The notes: generated by a model from the letters alone, not told the origin. 64,000 nt of DNA from JBBQZO01 sp038207625 (GCA_038207625.1 JBBQZO010000028.1:19933-83932); one strand, 5' to 3'. Numbered from the stretch's first letter, positions 1-10,788 are shown. Numbers and translations: made by a program.

Positions 1-1372
1 CCTTGCCGCTGCTGCCGGGCCCGGCCACGAACACGGCGCGCGCGCGCCCGTCGCTGCCGGTGCTGACGGTGAACGGCGCATCAAGCGCGCCGCCGCTGGC
101 GTCGGCGCCGATCGAGAACGCGATGGTCGCGCCGCTGACCAGATTGTTGGCTGCGGTATTGTCGCGCACGGTGGCGATCAGGGTGCTGCGTTCGCCGCTG
201 CCGACGGTCGGCAGGTCGCTTTGCAGCGTGATCTGGGAGGCCTGCGTCAACGGCGCGACAAAACGTATCCGGGTCGACGCCGAAGGGCCGCCGGCGACGC
301 TGGCGTCGAGCGTGGCAACCCCGGTGTCGGGCGAGCTGAGGTAGGCGCGCAACACGGCGCCGGCATTGAGCGCGATCGTGCTTGCGAGCAGCTGGCCGCA
401 GGCCGGGTCGGCATACAGGCGCCCGCGCGAACTGCTCAGAAGCAGGCTGACCACGGGCTGTCCCCCTTGTGGTGTGTAGCCGATATCGACCGGAACGCAG
501 CTGCCGATGTCGTTTTGCGCCAGCACCTCATTGCCGCTGGCGTCAGTGGTCGGGGCCGGTTTGACGCTCAATTCGGTGGGGTTCAGTGAGCCGATCGTGA
601 TCGCCATGCGCGCGCTGGCACCGAGGGCGCTGGCGCTCAGCATTTCCGCGCCGGCCTGGCTGGCGCGCAGTTGCATGCGCGCCTGACCTTGCGCGTCGGT
701 GACGGGCGCGCCCGGTGTCACCGGACTGCCGTGCGCACTGGCCAGCGCCAGGGCGACGCCCGGAATCGGATGCCCGGCGGAGTCGCGCAGGGTGGCGGTG
801 ACATCGACCGTGTTGCCCTGCAGCGCGGCGCCGGCGCCGCTGAGGGCGAGCGTGGTGCCGACCACGTTCACGCTGGCGCTGGCCGACTGCGCGCCTGCGC
901 TGGCTGATACCTTGATGGCGCGGTTGGCGTTGGCGCCGCCGGTGCCCAGCGTCGCACTGACCTTGCCATTTTTGTCAGAAATGGGATCTTGCACCGTCAG
1001 AATGCCCGAGTCCGCGCTCAGATCGACTTTGACGCCGGCCAGCGCCGTGTTGCCGCTGCCTTTTACCAGCGCGGTGATGAGCACGTCGCCGCCCGCCAGG
1101 CCGGCCGAGCCCAGCTCGGTGTTGCTGACGACCAGGCTGAGCGCCGTGACCTGCGGTGCCGGCGCCGGCGCGACGATCACCGGTGGCACCGGCGTCGGCG
1201 CCGGCGTCTGTGCCACCGGCGGCGTCGGTTGCACCATGCCGCCGCAGCCGCCCGGATTGGTCAGCGAGCAGCTTGAGGCGGTCGCGGCGTCATTGCCGCC
1301 ACCGCCGCCACCGCAACCGGCCAGCAGGCAGCCGGCATACACAGCGCACAGGGCAAATGATCGTGTACTCAC
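1..1372 (-). CDS. Surface lipoprotein with bacterial Ig-like repeats, 3' end outside window
   Basis: The minus strand is open from a GTG at 1372 to the left edge (457 residues visible) with no stop. GGAGG lies 4 nt before the GTG; an ATG slightly upstream is closed by a stop after four codons. The N-terminus is a lipoprotein signal with lipobox LLAGC (Cys20), then a Gly-rich stretch and a Pro/Thr/Ala-rich linker at about 49-74. After that come successive roughly 90-residue units with the pattern of bacterial Ig-like (Big_1, invasin-type) domains: phrases such as NTVDVTATLRDSAG, DAQGQARMQL and DGRARAVF recur. It is probably an exported envelope-anchored adhesin-like protein; ligand unknown. 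It is divergent from the Hsp70-like gene at 1575. The plus-strand readings over this region are Ala/Pro-rich shadows. Confidence 0.82.
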   Translation of the reverse strand, partial: MSTRSFALCAVYAGCLLAGCGGGGGGNDAATASSCSLTNPGGCGGMVQPTPPVAQTPAPTPVPPVIVAPAPAPQVTALSLVVSNTELGSAGLAGGDVLITALVKGSGNTALAGVKVDLSADSGILTVQDPISDKNGKVSATLGTGGANANRAIKVSASAGAQSASASVNVVGTTLALSGAGAALQGNTVDVTATLRDSAGHPIPGVALALASAHGSPVTPGAPVTDAQGQARMQLRASQAGAEMLSASALGASARMAITIGSLNPTELSVKPAPTTDASGNEVLAQNDIGSCVPVDIGYTPQGGQPVVSLLLSSSRGRLYADPACGQLLASTIALNAGAVLRAYLSSPDTGVATLDASVAGGPSASTRIRFVAPLTQASQITLQSDLPTVGSGERSTLIATVRDNTAANNLVSGATIAFSIGADASGGALDAPFTVSTGSDGRARAVFVAGPGSSGK

Positions 1373-1574
1373 AGGACCTCCATGAAAAATGCATTGGCGT
1401 ACCGGCCGAGCGTAGCGCTGGAGCGGTGGCAACTATTTGATTCGGAGCAACCCATTTGCATCGCGTGCCAGGCCCGCTGGGGCGGCGCCGGCGCGCGCGC
1501 GGCCGGCCCGCAAAAAATTCTCCGTTCGGCCACCATTCTGGTAACATGTTGCCCCTTTATCGTGAAGGGTCGAC

Positions 1575-2825
1575 ATGGCCAATGCTTGCGGCGTCGATTT
1601 CGGTACGTCTAACTCTACAGTTGGCTGGGTACGCCCCGGCCAGTCCGCCTTGTTGCCTCTGGAAGAGGGTAAGGCGACCCTGCCATCGGTGGTGTTTTTC
1701 AACGCCGACGACGAGGAAGTGAGTTATGGCCGCGCGGCCCTGGCCGCCTATCTGGCCGGCTATGAAGGGCGTTTGATGCGCTCGCTGAAAAGCTTGCTGG
1801 GCACCAGCCTGATCGACGGCCAGACCGAGGTGGGTGGACGGGCCTTGCCGTTTCGGATGTTGTTGGCCCACTTCATCGGCGAAGTCAAACGGCGCGCCGA
1901 GCAGGCCGCCGGGCGCGAATTCACCAGCGCCGTGTTTGGTCGCCCGGTGTTTTTCATCGACGACAGCGCCGCCAACGACCAGCTGGCCGAAGACACGCTG
2001 GCCGAAGTGGCCCGTTCGGTCGGCTTCAAGGACATCGCTTTTCAATACGAGCCGATCGCCGCCGCGTTCGACTACGAGTCGCAGATCCGGCGCGAAGAAC
2101 TGGTGCTGATCGCCGACATCGGCGGGGGCACGTCCGACTTCTCACTGGTGCGCCTGTCGCCCGAGCGCGCCGAACGGCTTGACCGGCGCGACGACATCCT
2201 GGCCACCGGCGGCATCCACATCGGCGGCACCGATTTCGACAAATACCTGAGCCTGGCGTCGGTGATGCCCTTGCTTGGCTATGGCAGCGCGCTCAATAAC
2301 GGCGCCGAGGTGCCGTCGGGCTATTTCTTCAACCTGGCCACCTGGCACACCATCAACCTGGCCTACACCAAGAAAGTGTGGACCCAGTTGGCCGACGTGG
2401 CGCGCGACGCGCGCGAGCCGGCCAAGCTGGCGCGCCTGCAAAAGCTGATCGACCAGCGCGCCGGCCACTGGCTGGCGATGCAGGTCGAGCAGGGCAAGAT
2501 CGCGCTGTCGGACGCGGCCAGCGTGGTGCTCGAACTGGACCGGCTCACGCCGGCGCACAGCCTGACGCTGCAGCGCAGCGAATTTAACGCCGCCATCGGA
2601 CATCTGGTCGGCTCGGTCGAACATACCGTGCTGCAACTGATCAAGGATGCGGGCGTCGCGCCGGACGCCGTCGATACCGTGTTTTTCACCGGCGGCTCGA
2701 GCGGCGTGCGATTATTGCGCGAGAAAATCGGCGCGCTGCTGCCGAACGCAAAAAAGGTCGAGGGCGACCTGTTCGGCAGCATCGGCGCCGGTCTGGCGCT
2801 GGACGCCGTGCGCAAGTTTGGCTAA
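1575..2825 (+). CDS. yegD: Hsp70-like protein of the YegD family
   Basis: A 416-residue actin/Hsp70-fold ATPase. Phosphate-binding loop 1 (DFGTSNSTVG) is at residues 8-17, loop 2 (ADIGGGTSDFS) near 178-188, and the adenosine-binding motif (FFTGGSSGVRLL) near 370. The length matches YegD, which has the nucleotide-binding domain but lacks the canonical substrate-binding and lid domains of DnaK, so it is not a classical chaperone. The client and partners of this family are poorly known. The ATG at 1575 directly starts the conserved N-terminus. The exonuclease gene starts 15 bp after its stop, so the two are likely co-transcribed. Confidence 0.9.
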   Translation: MANACGVDFGTSNSTVGWVRPGQSALLPLEEGKATLPSVVFFNADDEEVSYGRAALAAYLAGYEGRLMRSLKSLLGTSLIDGQTEVGGRALPFRMLLAHFIGEVKRRAEQAAGREFTSAVFGRPVFFIDDSAANDQLAEDTLAEVARSVGFKDIAFQYEPIAAAFDYESQIRREELVLIADIGGGTSDFSLVRLSPERAERLDRRDDILATGGIHIGGTDFDKYLSLASVMPLLGYGSALNNGAEVPSGYFFNLATWHTINLAYTKKVWTQLADVARDAREPAKLARLQKLIDQRAGHWLAMQVEQGKIALSDAASVVLELDRLTPAHSLTLQRSEFNAAIGHLVGSVEHTVLQLIKDAGVAPDAVDTVFFTGGSSGVRLLREKIGALLPNAKKVEGDLFGSIGAGLALDAVRKFG

Positions 2826-2840
2826 TTGAGAAGGAATACC

Positions 2841-3467
2841 GTGAGCGTATTTGAACAAGCGATCGTCATGCTCGACTTCGAGACCACCGGCCTGTCGCCT
2901 GCGATGGGCGACCGGATCACGGAGGTGGCGGCGCTGCGCATCGTGGACGGACGCATCACCGAGCGCTATGTGTCGCTGATCAATTGCGGCGTGCGCATTC
3001 CCGCCTTCATCACTGCGCTGACCGGCATCTCGCAGGCCATGGTGGACCGCGCGCCGCCGGTCGACCAGGTGGTGCCCGAACTGCTCGAGTTCATCGGCAC
3101 CTCGGCCCTGTCGGCCCACAACGCCAGCTTCGATGAGAAATTCCTCAATGCCGAAAGCGCGCGCCTGGGTTTGACGCCCGCTCATGCGGCGCTGGTGTGC
3201 TCGCTCAAACTGTCGCGCCGGGTGTTTCCCGGCTTGGCCAGCTACAAGCTGGGGCAATTGTCGAGCCAGTTGGGCATCCGCTTCAAGAGCGCCGCGCACA
3301 GGGCCGAGTCGGACGCGGAAGTGGCGGCTCAGGTGCTGATCCACATCGGCCAGCACCTGGGCAGCGCCTACGGCATCGGACGGGTGGACGCGCAGTTGTT
3401 GGCGTCGGTCAACAAGCTGAGCGCGGCCAAAGTGCCGGCGTTTTTGGGTGCCGCAAAAAATAGCTGA
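2841..3467 (+). CDS. DnaQ-like 3'-5' exonuclease
   Basis: A 208-residue DEDDh exonuclease domain protein. Exo I is MLDFETTG (Asp12, Glu14), Exo II is in the HNASFDEKFL region near residues 94-103, and Exo III is in HRAESDAEVAAQ (about 153-164), which supplies the histidine and final aspartate. It resembles the stand-alone exonuclease domain of DNA polymerase III epsilon/PolC; the short C-terminus lacks a clear clamp-binding or GIY-YIG extension. The GTG at 2841 is preferred because AGAAGGA lies just upstream at 2829-2835; a TTG at 2826 would extend it by five residues through the ribosome-binding site. The nucleic-acid substrate cannot be told from sequence. Confidence 0.85.
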   Translation: MSVFEQAIVMLDFETTGLSPAMGDRITEVAALRIVDGRITERYVSLINCGVRIPAFITALTGISQAMVDRAPPVDQVVPELLEFIGTSALSAHNASFDEKFLNAESARLGLTPAHAALVCSLKLSRRVFPGLASYKLGQLSSQLGIRFKSAAHRAESDAEVAAQVLIHIGQHLGSAYGIGRVDAQLLASVNKLSAAKVPAFLGAAKNS

Positions 3468-3483
3468 TGCGCGGGCCTAGTCC

Positions 3484-3498
3484 GCATTACAATAACGC
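3484..3498 (+). promoter_or_regulatory. Imperfect palindrome over a -10-like box, candidate Zur site
   Basis: The 15-bp GCATTACAATAACGC reads GCRTTAYNRTAAYGC as an imperfect palindrome and contains TACAAT, a good -10 box, 36 bp before the first gene of the metal-uptake operon. AT-rich TTA/TAA palindromes are typical of Zur operators, but the half-site spacing here is shorter than the classical site, and no -35 match is visible. The assignment rests mainly on the downstream genes. Confidence 0.25.
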
Positions 3499-3528
3499 CA
3501 TCGAAACATCCCGATTGCCGATTGTTTA

Positions 3529-3864
3529 ATGTTGCGCCGTTCCATAGTCCATGCCTTGCTGTCGCTGTTGCTGTTGCTGTCGCAACAGATGGGGATCGCG
3601 CACGGCATGTCGCATTGGACCGGCAGCGGCCCGAACCGGGCGCAACTGAGCGAGCAGGGTGCGGCCACGCCGGGCTTGGCGCTCGACCAGGTGTGCGACC
3701 AGTGTCTGGCGTTCGCCCAGATCGGCTCCGCGCTGGGCAGCACCGATTTTTCCTTCTTTACCCCCGAGCATACCCAATCCCACCTGCCGGATGTCAGCGC
3801 GCAGTCGATCTGCCGCCGCACCGTCTGCGCCTTCCGTTCGCGCGCCCCGCCTGTCACCGCCTAG
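3529..3864 (+). CDS. Small exported Cys-containing protein (DUF2946-like)
   Basis: A 111-residue protein with an N-terminal signal/membrane segment (residues 4-20, Leu-rich) followed by a CDQC pair (Cys56, Cys59) and a short tail. The layout matches short periplasmic DUF2946-type proteins, which are often found with metal-uptake genes. It is the first gene of a same-strand run (porin, metal-binding protein, permease), which suggests a role in metal homeostasis, perhaps binding metal through CxxC and nearby His. No catalytic motif is seen. Function is inferred only from position. Confidence 0.65.
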   Translation: MLRRSIVHALLSLLLLLSQQMGIAHGMSHWTGSGPNRAQLSEQGAATPGLALDQVCDQCLAFAQIGSALGSTDFSFFTPEHTQSHLPDVSAQSICRRTVCAFRSRAPPVTA

Positions 3865-3938
3865 AGCTGTCGATCGCTTGAGCCGCAGCGCCTGTTTTCA
3901 GGCAGCGTCTCGCTATTGTCTATGTGTACAGGAAAACT

Positions 3939-5384
<1,446 letters not shown>

Positions 5385-5393
5385 GGAGCTTGT

Positions 5394-6314
5394 ATGCACA
5401 CCATTAATACCAAGAAATTGCTGGCCGCCGCCCTCGTCGGCGCGGCGACCCTGTTGTCCTGCTCGGCCCACGCGGCCCTGAACGTGCTCGCCTGCGAACC
5501 GGAATGGGAGGCGCTGGTCACTGAACTGGGCGGCGACAAGGTCAAAGTATCGAGCGCCACCAATGCGCTGCAGGATCCGCATCGGGTGGAGGCGCGCCCG
5601 AGCCTGATCGCGCGCACCCGCAACGCCGACCTGCTCGTGTGCACAGGTCTGGAACTGGAGGTGGGCTGGCTGCCGGTGCTGGTTCAGCAGTCGGGCAACA
5701 GCAAGATCGCGCCGGGCCAGCCGGGCGACTTCGAAGCCGGCGCCTTCGTCAACCGGCTCGACGTGCCCAGCAAACTCGATCGCAGCGAAGGCGATGTGCA
5801 CGCGGCGGGCAATCCGCACATCCAGCAAAATCCGCACAATATCGCGGCCGTCGCGGTCGCGCTGGGCAAGCGCCTGGCGAGCATCGATCCGGCCAACGCG
5901 GCCTATTATCAGGCGCGCGAAAAAGACTTCACGGCACGCTGGAGCGCCGCGATGCTGAAATGGGAGGCGGCGGCGGCGCCCTTGAAAGGGGTGGCGGTCG
6001 TCGAACATCACAAGAACATGGAGTATCTGATGGGCTGGCTGGGCCTGCGCCAGGTCGGCACGCTCGAGTCCAAACCGGGCGTCGAGCCGAGCGCCGCGCA
6101 TCTGGCCGAACTGCTGGCCCAATTGCAACATCAACCGGCCAAAATGGTGTTGCGCGCTGCCTATCAGGACAGCCGCGCTTCGCAGTGGCTGTCCGAACAC
6201 GCGCACATCCCGGCCGTCGTGGTGCCGTTCACGGTCGGTGCGGACGACAAGTCGAAAGACCTGTTCGCACTATTTGACACCTCGGTGCAACGTTTGCTGG
6301 CGGCCCTGAAATGA
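5394..6314 (+). CDS. Metal ABC transporter substrate-binding protein (cluster A-I, ZnuA/MntA-like)
   Basis: A 306-residue periplasmic protein with a signal peptide ending SAHA (about residue 27). Candidate metal ligands match the family positions: His63 (DPHRVEARPS), His142 (AGNPHIQQNP), His205/206 (VVEHHKN) and Asp259 (AYQDSRAS). It lacks the long His-rich loop of many ZnuA proteins, so zinc is likely but manganese cannot be excluded. Its stop overlaps the ATG of the permease gene. With the upstream porin and small Cys protein it looks like a trans-envelope uptake route. A bona fide ATPase gene is absent from the locus. Confidence 0.85.
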   Translation: MHTINTKKLLAAALVGAATLLSCSAHAALNVLACEPEWEALVTELGGDKVKVSSATNALQDPHRVEARPSLIARTRNADLLVCTGLELEVGWLPVLVQQSGNSKIAPGQPGDFEAGAFVNRLDVPSKLDRSEGDVHAAGNPHIQQNPHNIAAVAVALGKRLASIDPANAAYYQAREKDFTARWSAAMLKWEAAAAPLKGVAVVEHHKNMEYLMGWLGLRQVGTLESKPGVEPSAAHLAELLAQLQHQPAKMVLRAAYQDSRASQWLSEHAHIPAVVVPFTVGADDKSKDLFALFDTSVQRLLAALK

Positions 6315-7081
6315 ATTTCGCCGCCTTCGACTTCTCTATCGTCCAATGGGCCTTTCTGGCCGGCCTGCTGGTACTCGCCACCCACATTCCGCTGGGAGCC
6401 CAGGTGCTCAAGCGCGGCATCGTGTTCATCGACCTGGCGATCGCCCAGATCGCCGCGCTGGGCGTGATCATCGCCGGTTCGGGCGACTTGGACCCGCATG
6501 GCTGGGCCGTGCAGGTGGCCGCCGGCATCGCCGCGCTGCTGGGCGCCTTGCTGCTGACATGGACTGAAAAACGCTGGCCTGAAGTGCAGGAAGCCCAGAT
6601 CGGCGTGATGTTCATCCTGGCCGCGACGGCCGGCCTGCTGCTGGTGGCGCACAACCCGCACGGCGGCGAGCACCTGCAAGACTTGCTGGCCGGCCAGATC
6701 CTGTGGGTCAACAGCAGCCAGTTGCTGTTGCCGGCCGTGGGCGCCGCCTTCATCCTGACGGTGCTGTATTTCTTCAACGGCCGGCTGGGGCGGCTGGGCT
6801 TCTACCTGATCTTTGCGCTGGCAGTGACGGCCTCGGTGCAACTGGTCGGCGTGTATCTGGTGTTTGCCAGCCTGATCGTGCCTAGCCTGGCGGTGCGCCA
6901 CTACCCGGAACGGCGCAAGCTGGTGTTGGCATACGTGATCGGGATCGGCGGCTATGCCAGCGGTCTGGTGTTGTCGGCCGTGCTGGACTTGCCATCCGGC
7001 GCGCTGATCGTCTGGTGCCTGACGCTGCTGGCCATGCTGGTGTACTCGCGCGGGCCCAAACCGCAAGTGCTGTCGGCCTGA
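6311..7081 (+). CDS. Metal ABC transporter permease (ABC-3 family)
   Basis: A 256-residue inner-membrane protein with seven or eight hydrophobic segments of the ZnuB/MntB (ABC-3) type. Recognisable stretches are GIVFIDLAIAQIAALG near the N-terminus and VGVYLVFASLIVPSLAVR in the C-terminal half. The start overlaps the binding-protein stop (ATGA), so translation is coupled. It is the last gene of the operon; a strong terminator follows at 7098. No ATP-binding subunit is encoded here, so it must share one encoded elsewhere or the system is incomplete. Confidence 0.88.
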   Translation: MNFAAFDFSIVQWAFLAGLLVLATHIPLGAQVLKRGIVFIDLAIAQIAALGVIIAGSGDLDPHGWAVQVAAGIAALLGALLLTWTEKRWPEVQEAQIGVMFILAATAGLLLVAHNPHGGEHLQDLLAGQILWVNSSQLLLPAVGAAFILTVLYFFNGRLGRLGFYLIFALAVTASVQLVGVYLVFASLIVPSLAVRHYPERRKLVLAYVIGIGGYASGLVLSAVLDLPSGALIVWCLTLLAMLVYSRGPKPQVLSA

Positions 7082-7097
7082 CGAACCGCTGCTAGCG

Positions 7098-7131
7098 AGC
7101 CCCGCCGTGAGCAATCACCGCGGGGCTTTTT
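7098..7131 (+). terminator. Rho-independent terminator after the metal-uptake operon
   Basis: AGCCCCGC (7098-7105) pairs with GCGGGGCT (7120-7127) and is followed by a T run. Confidence 0.85.
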
Positions 7132-7290
7132 ATCGCCTGCATGATGCCAAGTTGACAGCTTGCTTGCGCGCCATCAAAGTCAGAAGGATAACGAGTATTA
7201 AAATTTAAACAACAAAAAAGGAAAATTTCAAGCTTTTGCCTGGTCATGACCTGGTTCGGTCTGGCGGGCATGTACGTCAGGAGTTCTAGC

Positions 7291-8688
7291 ATGAACAACC
7301 GCAATCTGACCATGGAAAACTATCAGACTTACGTCTGGTTTCGCGAGGCGGCAGAACGCGGCGATGCGTTTGCGCAATTCAATCTCGGTCTGATGTACAA
7401 ACAGGGCAATGGCATCGCGCGCGACGATCAGCGTGCCTTCGGCTGGTTGCGCAAGGCGGCGCTGCAAAAGCTGGTGTTCGCGCAAAACCACCTTGGCGCG
7501 ATGTTTTACAACGGGCGCGGTGTGGCCAAGGATGACGGCGAGGCGGCCTTCTGGTTTCGCAAGGCGGCCGAGCAGGGCGACGCGTCGGCCCAGCAAAACC
7601 TGGGACAAATGTACAAAAAAGGGCGCGGCGTGGTGCAAGACCATGAAATCGCGCTGGCCTGGTTCTATCGCGCTGCCGAGCAGGGCGTGGCCAGTGCCCA
7701 GAACCTGCTGGGCGAAGCCTATCTGAATGGGCATGGCGCGAGCCGTAATTTTCCGTTGGCGATGGCCTGGTTTCGCAAGGCGGCGGTGCAGGGCGATTGC
7801 AACGCGCAACTTAATCTGGGCGCGATGTACAAGGATGGGCTGGGCGTCGATCAAAGCGAGGTGCTGGCACTGGGCTGGTTCCGTCAGGCCGCTGCCCAGG
7901 GCGATCCGGTGGCCCAGCGCAAGCTCGGCGTTGCCTACGCCGAAGGGCGCGGCGTGCCATGCGACCCCTTGCGCGCATATGCCTGGCTGCTGCGCGCCGG
8001 CGAGCAGGGCGACCGCGACGCCCAATACAATCTGGGCGTGATGCTCGCCAATGGCCAGGGGGTCGAGCGCAACGATGTGCGCGCGCTGAGCTGGTACCGG
8101 CGCGCGGCCGAGCAAGGACACATGCTGGCTCAATACAATCTGGGCGGCATGTATGCCAACGGTTGCGGGGTCGCGCGCGACGCGCACGCGGCACTGGCGT
8201 GGTACCAGCTGGCGGCCCAGCAGGGCGCCGCCAATGCCCAGTTCAATCTGGGCGTCATCTATGCGACCGGCCGGGGCGTGCCCAAGGACGAAGTGCGTGC
8301 CGCGCTGTGGTATCGCAGTGCCGCCGAGCAGGGCGACGCAAGCGCGCAAAACAATCTGGGCGTTATGTATGCCAACGGGCAGGGCGGCGCCCAGGACGAC
8401 GGCCAGGCCGTGTACTGGTATTGCCGCGCCGCCGAACAGGGCTACGCGCTGGCCCAGTACAACCTGGCCGGCATGTACAGCAGCGGGCGCGGCGTGTTGC
8501 GCGATCCGGTGCGTTCCTACATGTGGATCTTGCTCGCCGCGCAAGGCGGCGACGCGGCCGCCAGCAGCAATCAGACCGTGCTGGCGGGCAAACTCAGCGC
8601 CGCCGAGCTTGGCTCAGCGCGCGACCTGTCGCAGCAGTGGCAGCAGACGCATCGTCGGCTCAAGGTCGCGCTTCGCGCCGATCAATGA
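7291..8688 (+). CDS. Sel1-repeat (TPR-like) protein
   Basis: A 465-residue protein built almost entirely of about twelve Sel1-like repeats of 36 residues, with recurring cores such as AQYNLGVMYANGQGV and AEQG, a superhelical protein-binding scaffold. No signal peptide or membrane segment is visible, so it is probably cytoplasmic. The ATG at 7291 follows AGGAG (7279-7283); an upstream in-frame ATG at 7246 lacks support. Family members act as adaptors in signalling or secretion, but no partner is evident. Its last 29 bp overlap tail-to-tail with the EAL-CBS-GGDEF gene on the other strand. Confidence 0.9.
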   Translation: MNNRNLTMENYQTYVWFREAAERGDAFAQFNLGLMYKQGNGIARDDQRAFGWLRKAALQKLVFAQNHLGAMFYNGRGVAKDDGEAAFWFRKAAEQGDASAQQNLGQMYKKGRGVVQDHEIALAWFYRAAEQGVASAQNLLGEAYLNGHGASRNFPLAMAWFRKAAVQGDCNAQLNLGAMYKDGLGVDQSEVLALGWFRQAAAQGDPVAQRKLGVAYAEGRGVPCDPLRAYAWLLRAGEQGDRDAQYNLGVMLANGQGVERNDVRALSWYRRAAEQGHMLAQYNLGGMYANGCGVARDAHAALAWYQLAAQQGAANAQFNLGVIYATGRGVPKDEVRAALWYRSAAEQGDASAQNNLGVMYANGQGGAQDDGQAVYWYCRAAEQGYALAQYNLAGMYSSGRGVLRDPVRSYMWILLAAQGGDAAASSNQTVLAGKLSAAELGSARDLSQQWQQTHRRLKVALRADQ

Positions 8689-10561
8689 ACAGGCTATTGC
8701 CGTGGATTTTCTTGGCCTGTTTCTTCGATTCGGTCGCGGCGGTGGCGATCTGGTGGTGTGAATAATACTGGTGCGGCTCGACCTTGATCGCCCCCAGGGA
8801 CAGACTGATCAAGGAATAAAACACTTTTTTGCCCTGCCGGTCCTCGCTCAGGTAGCCGCCGCGCTCGCGGTCCTCGGTCGAATAGAACCGTTCGATCGCG
8901 TTGCCGAACTGCTCCAGTATGGCCAGGCTGCGGCTTTCCCAATCCTCGCTCTGAAACAGGATCATGAAGTCGTCGCCGCCGATATGGCCGATGAAGTCGC
9001 GGTTCGGGTCGCACTGTTCGCTGAGGATCTGGCCCGTCAGCTGGATCACGTCGTCGCCCTTGCGGTAACCATACACATCGTTGAACGGCTTGAAGTGGTC
9101 CAGGTCGCAATAGCAGACCCAGAAACGGGTGCCGCTCTCGAGCAGGCGGTCGATATGCTCGTTGATCGGCACATTGCCCGGTAACTGGGTCAGCGGGTTG
9201 GCGTAGCGCGCCGCGTTGATCTGCATCTGGGTGATTTCGCGCATCAGGTCGTGGCCGGTACCCATGCCCAGGTAGCGTCCCTGATCGGTGATGATGAAAC
9301 CGTTCGACAGATGGTGCGCATCGGCTTGCACCATGCTGAAACTCAAGTCCTGCAAGCTGGTGTCCTTGTCGGCGATGATGGGCCGGGCATCCATGAACGC
9401 CTTGCAGGATTTTTTGCCATACAGTTCGCGCTGGTAGGGCCGGGCGAAATGGTCGATCATCTCGAAACGGCTCAGCAGGCCCAGCGGCACGCCCTGATCG
9501 ACCACCGGAATGATGATCAGCTTGGGGTCCTTCATGAATAGTTCGTAGACCTCGTTGTTGCTCATCGCCGGTGCGATCGAAGCGACCCGGTGCAGCAGTT
9601 TGAGGATCGTCACGCTGCTCTTTTCGACGCCGGTTTTCTGTGGGTAGACCGCGACGCCATTGCGTCCGAGCGCCTTGACCACTTCGGCCGGCAGCGCGGT
9701 GGCCGGGCTGGCATGGGGACGGCCCAGGTGATAGCCCTGGCCGTAGGCCACGCCCAAGTCACGCAGCACCAGCAATTCGGCCTGGGTCTCGATGCCCTCG
9801 GCGATGACCAGCGTGTCCGATTTTTCCGCGATCTGCTGGATCGAGCGGACGAACTGCAGCTTGACCGGGTCGTTATTAATGCCCTGGATAAAGTGCATGT
9901 CGATCTTCACATATTCCGGGCGCAGCTCTGACCACAGACGCAGGCTGGAAAACCCCTCGCCCAGGTCGTCGATGGCAATCTGGAAACCCATCTGGCGATA
10001 GTGCAGCACCGCCTCGCGCATCAGCTCATAGTCGTAGGTGGGCTGGTTCTCGGTCAGTTCAATGATCACCCGGTCGGGGTGAATCCCCATCTTGCGGATG
10101 AAATCGAGCGTGTTGCCGTGCGGCGCGCCATGTTGCAGCAAGCATTCCGGACTGACATTGAGAAACAGTTTGCCGGGAAGCGCCAGTTCGGCGAAGCGCT
10201 CAAGCACGATCTGGCGGCACAGGTGCTCGATCTCAACGGTCAAGCCGTTGGCGCGCGCCACCTTGAACAGATTCAATGGAGAATGCAGCGGGCTGTCGGA
10301 CGGCCCCCGTATCAAACCCTCGTAGCCGATGATCTCGCCGCTGCCCATCTGGATGATTGGCTGCAGCAGCGCGCTGAGATGGCGCCGCGCGATGATCTCG
10401 CGCAAGTGGCCAGCGAGCATCTCGGCATTGTCGGGCGGGCCATCGGCGCTGCTGCGTACCACCAGCGCCGGTTTCAGATAACTGACTGTCGCCAGTCCCG
10501 CGCCGCTGGCGGGCATCACATTGATGGGGGGACGGAGCGGGATATGCATGCGATGGGCCAT
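8660..10561 (-). CDS. EAL-CBS-GGDEF cyclic-di-GMP protein
   Basis: About 633 residues with domains in the order EAL (about 40-275), a CBS-type region (about 300-430), GGDEF (about 455-625), without membrane segments. The EAL signature reads YEGLIR, but downstream motifs ELTENQ and DDLGEGFSS are present; the cyclase signature reads IGGDDF. This order matches cytosolic proteins in which c-di-GMP turnover may be controlled by ligand binding to CBS. EGL and GGDDF are conservative variants, so either activity could persist. The start is uncertain: ATG at 10561 or 10549. An ORF reaching 10768 adds a compositionally odd N-terminus and is not favoured. Confidence 0.85.
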   Translation of the reverse strand: MAHRMHIPLRPPINVMPASGAGLATVSYLKPALVVRSSADGPPDNAEMLAGHLREIIARRHLSALLQPIIQMGSGEIIGYEGLIRGPSDSPLHSPLNLFKVARANGLTVEIEHLCRQIVLERFAELALPGKLFLNVSPECLLQHGAPHGNTLDFIRKMGIHPDRVIIELTENQPTYDYELMREAVLHYRQMGFQIAIDDLGEGFSSLRLWSELRPEYVKIDMHFIQGINNDPVKLQFVRSIQQIAEKSDTLVIAEGIETQAELLVLRDLGVAYGQGYHLGRPHASPATALPAEVVKALGRNGVAVYPQKTGVEKSSVTILKLLHRVASIAPAMSNNEVYELFMKDPKLIIIPVVDQGVPLGLLSRFEMIDHFARPYQRELYGKKSCKAFMDARPIIADKDTSLQDLSFSMVQADAHHLSNGFIITDQGRYLGMGTGHDLMREITQMQINAARYANPLTQLPGNVPINEHIDRLLESGTRFWVCYCDLDHFKPFNDVYGYRKGDDVIQLTGQILSEQCDPNRDFIGHIGGDDFMILFQSEDWESRSLAILEQFGNAIERFYSTEDRERGGYLSEDRQGKKVFYSLISLSLGAIKVEPHQYYSHHQIATAATESKKQAKKIHGNSLFIDRREARP

Positions 10562-10703
10562 TCTTGGTGTACGGGCGAAGCAAACTGATGCGGTGGGCCG
10601 GACCCGGCCCCGTGCCGACCCGTCCGATGGTAGTGGGCATATGTGACGGCTTGATGAAATTGGCTGGTTTTTGATGTTTTTGGGCAATACTGGAGAAGTT
10701 CCC

Positions 10704-10731
10704 TTGGAAAATATTTCTGAGGCGTTACAAT
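10704..10731 (+). promoter_or_regulatory. Candidate sigma70 promoter for the cupredoxin/GGDEF-EAL pair
   Basis: TTGGAA (10704-10709), 16-bp spacer, TACAAT (10726-10731), 57 bp before the cupredoxin start. Confidence 0.45.
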
Positions 10732-10788
10732 AGATTTGCATCGCCAAATGGCCGCTTGAGAGCGCCATCCTATTTTTCGAGAACGTCT

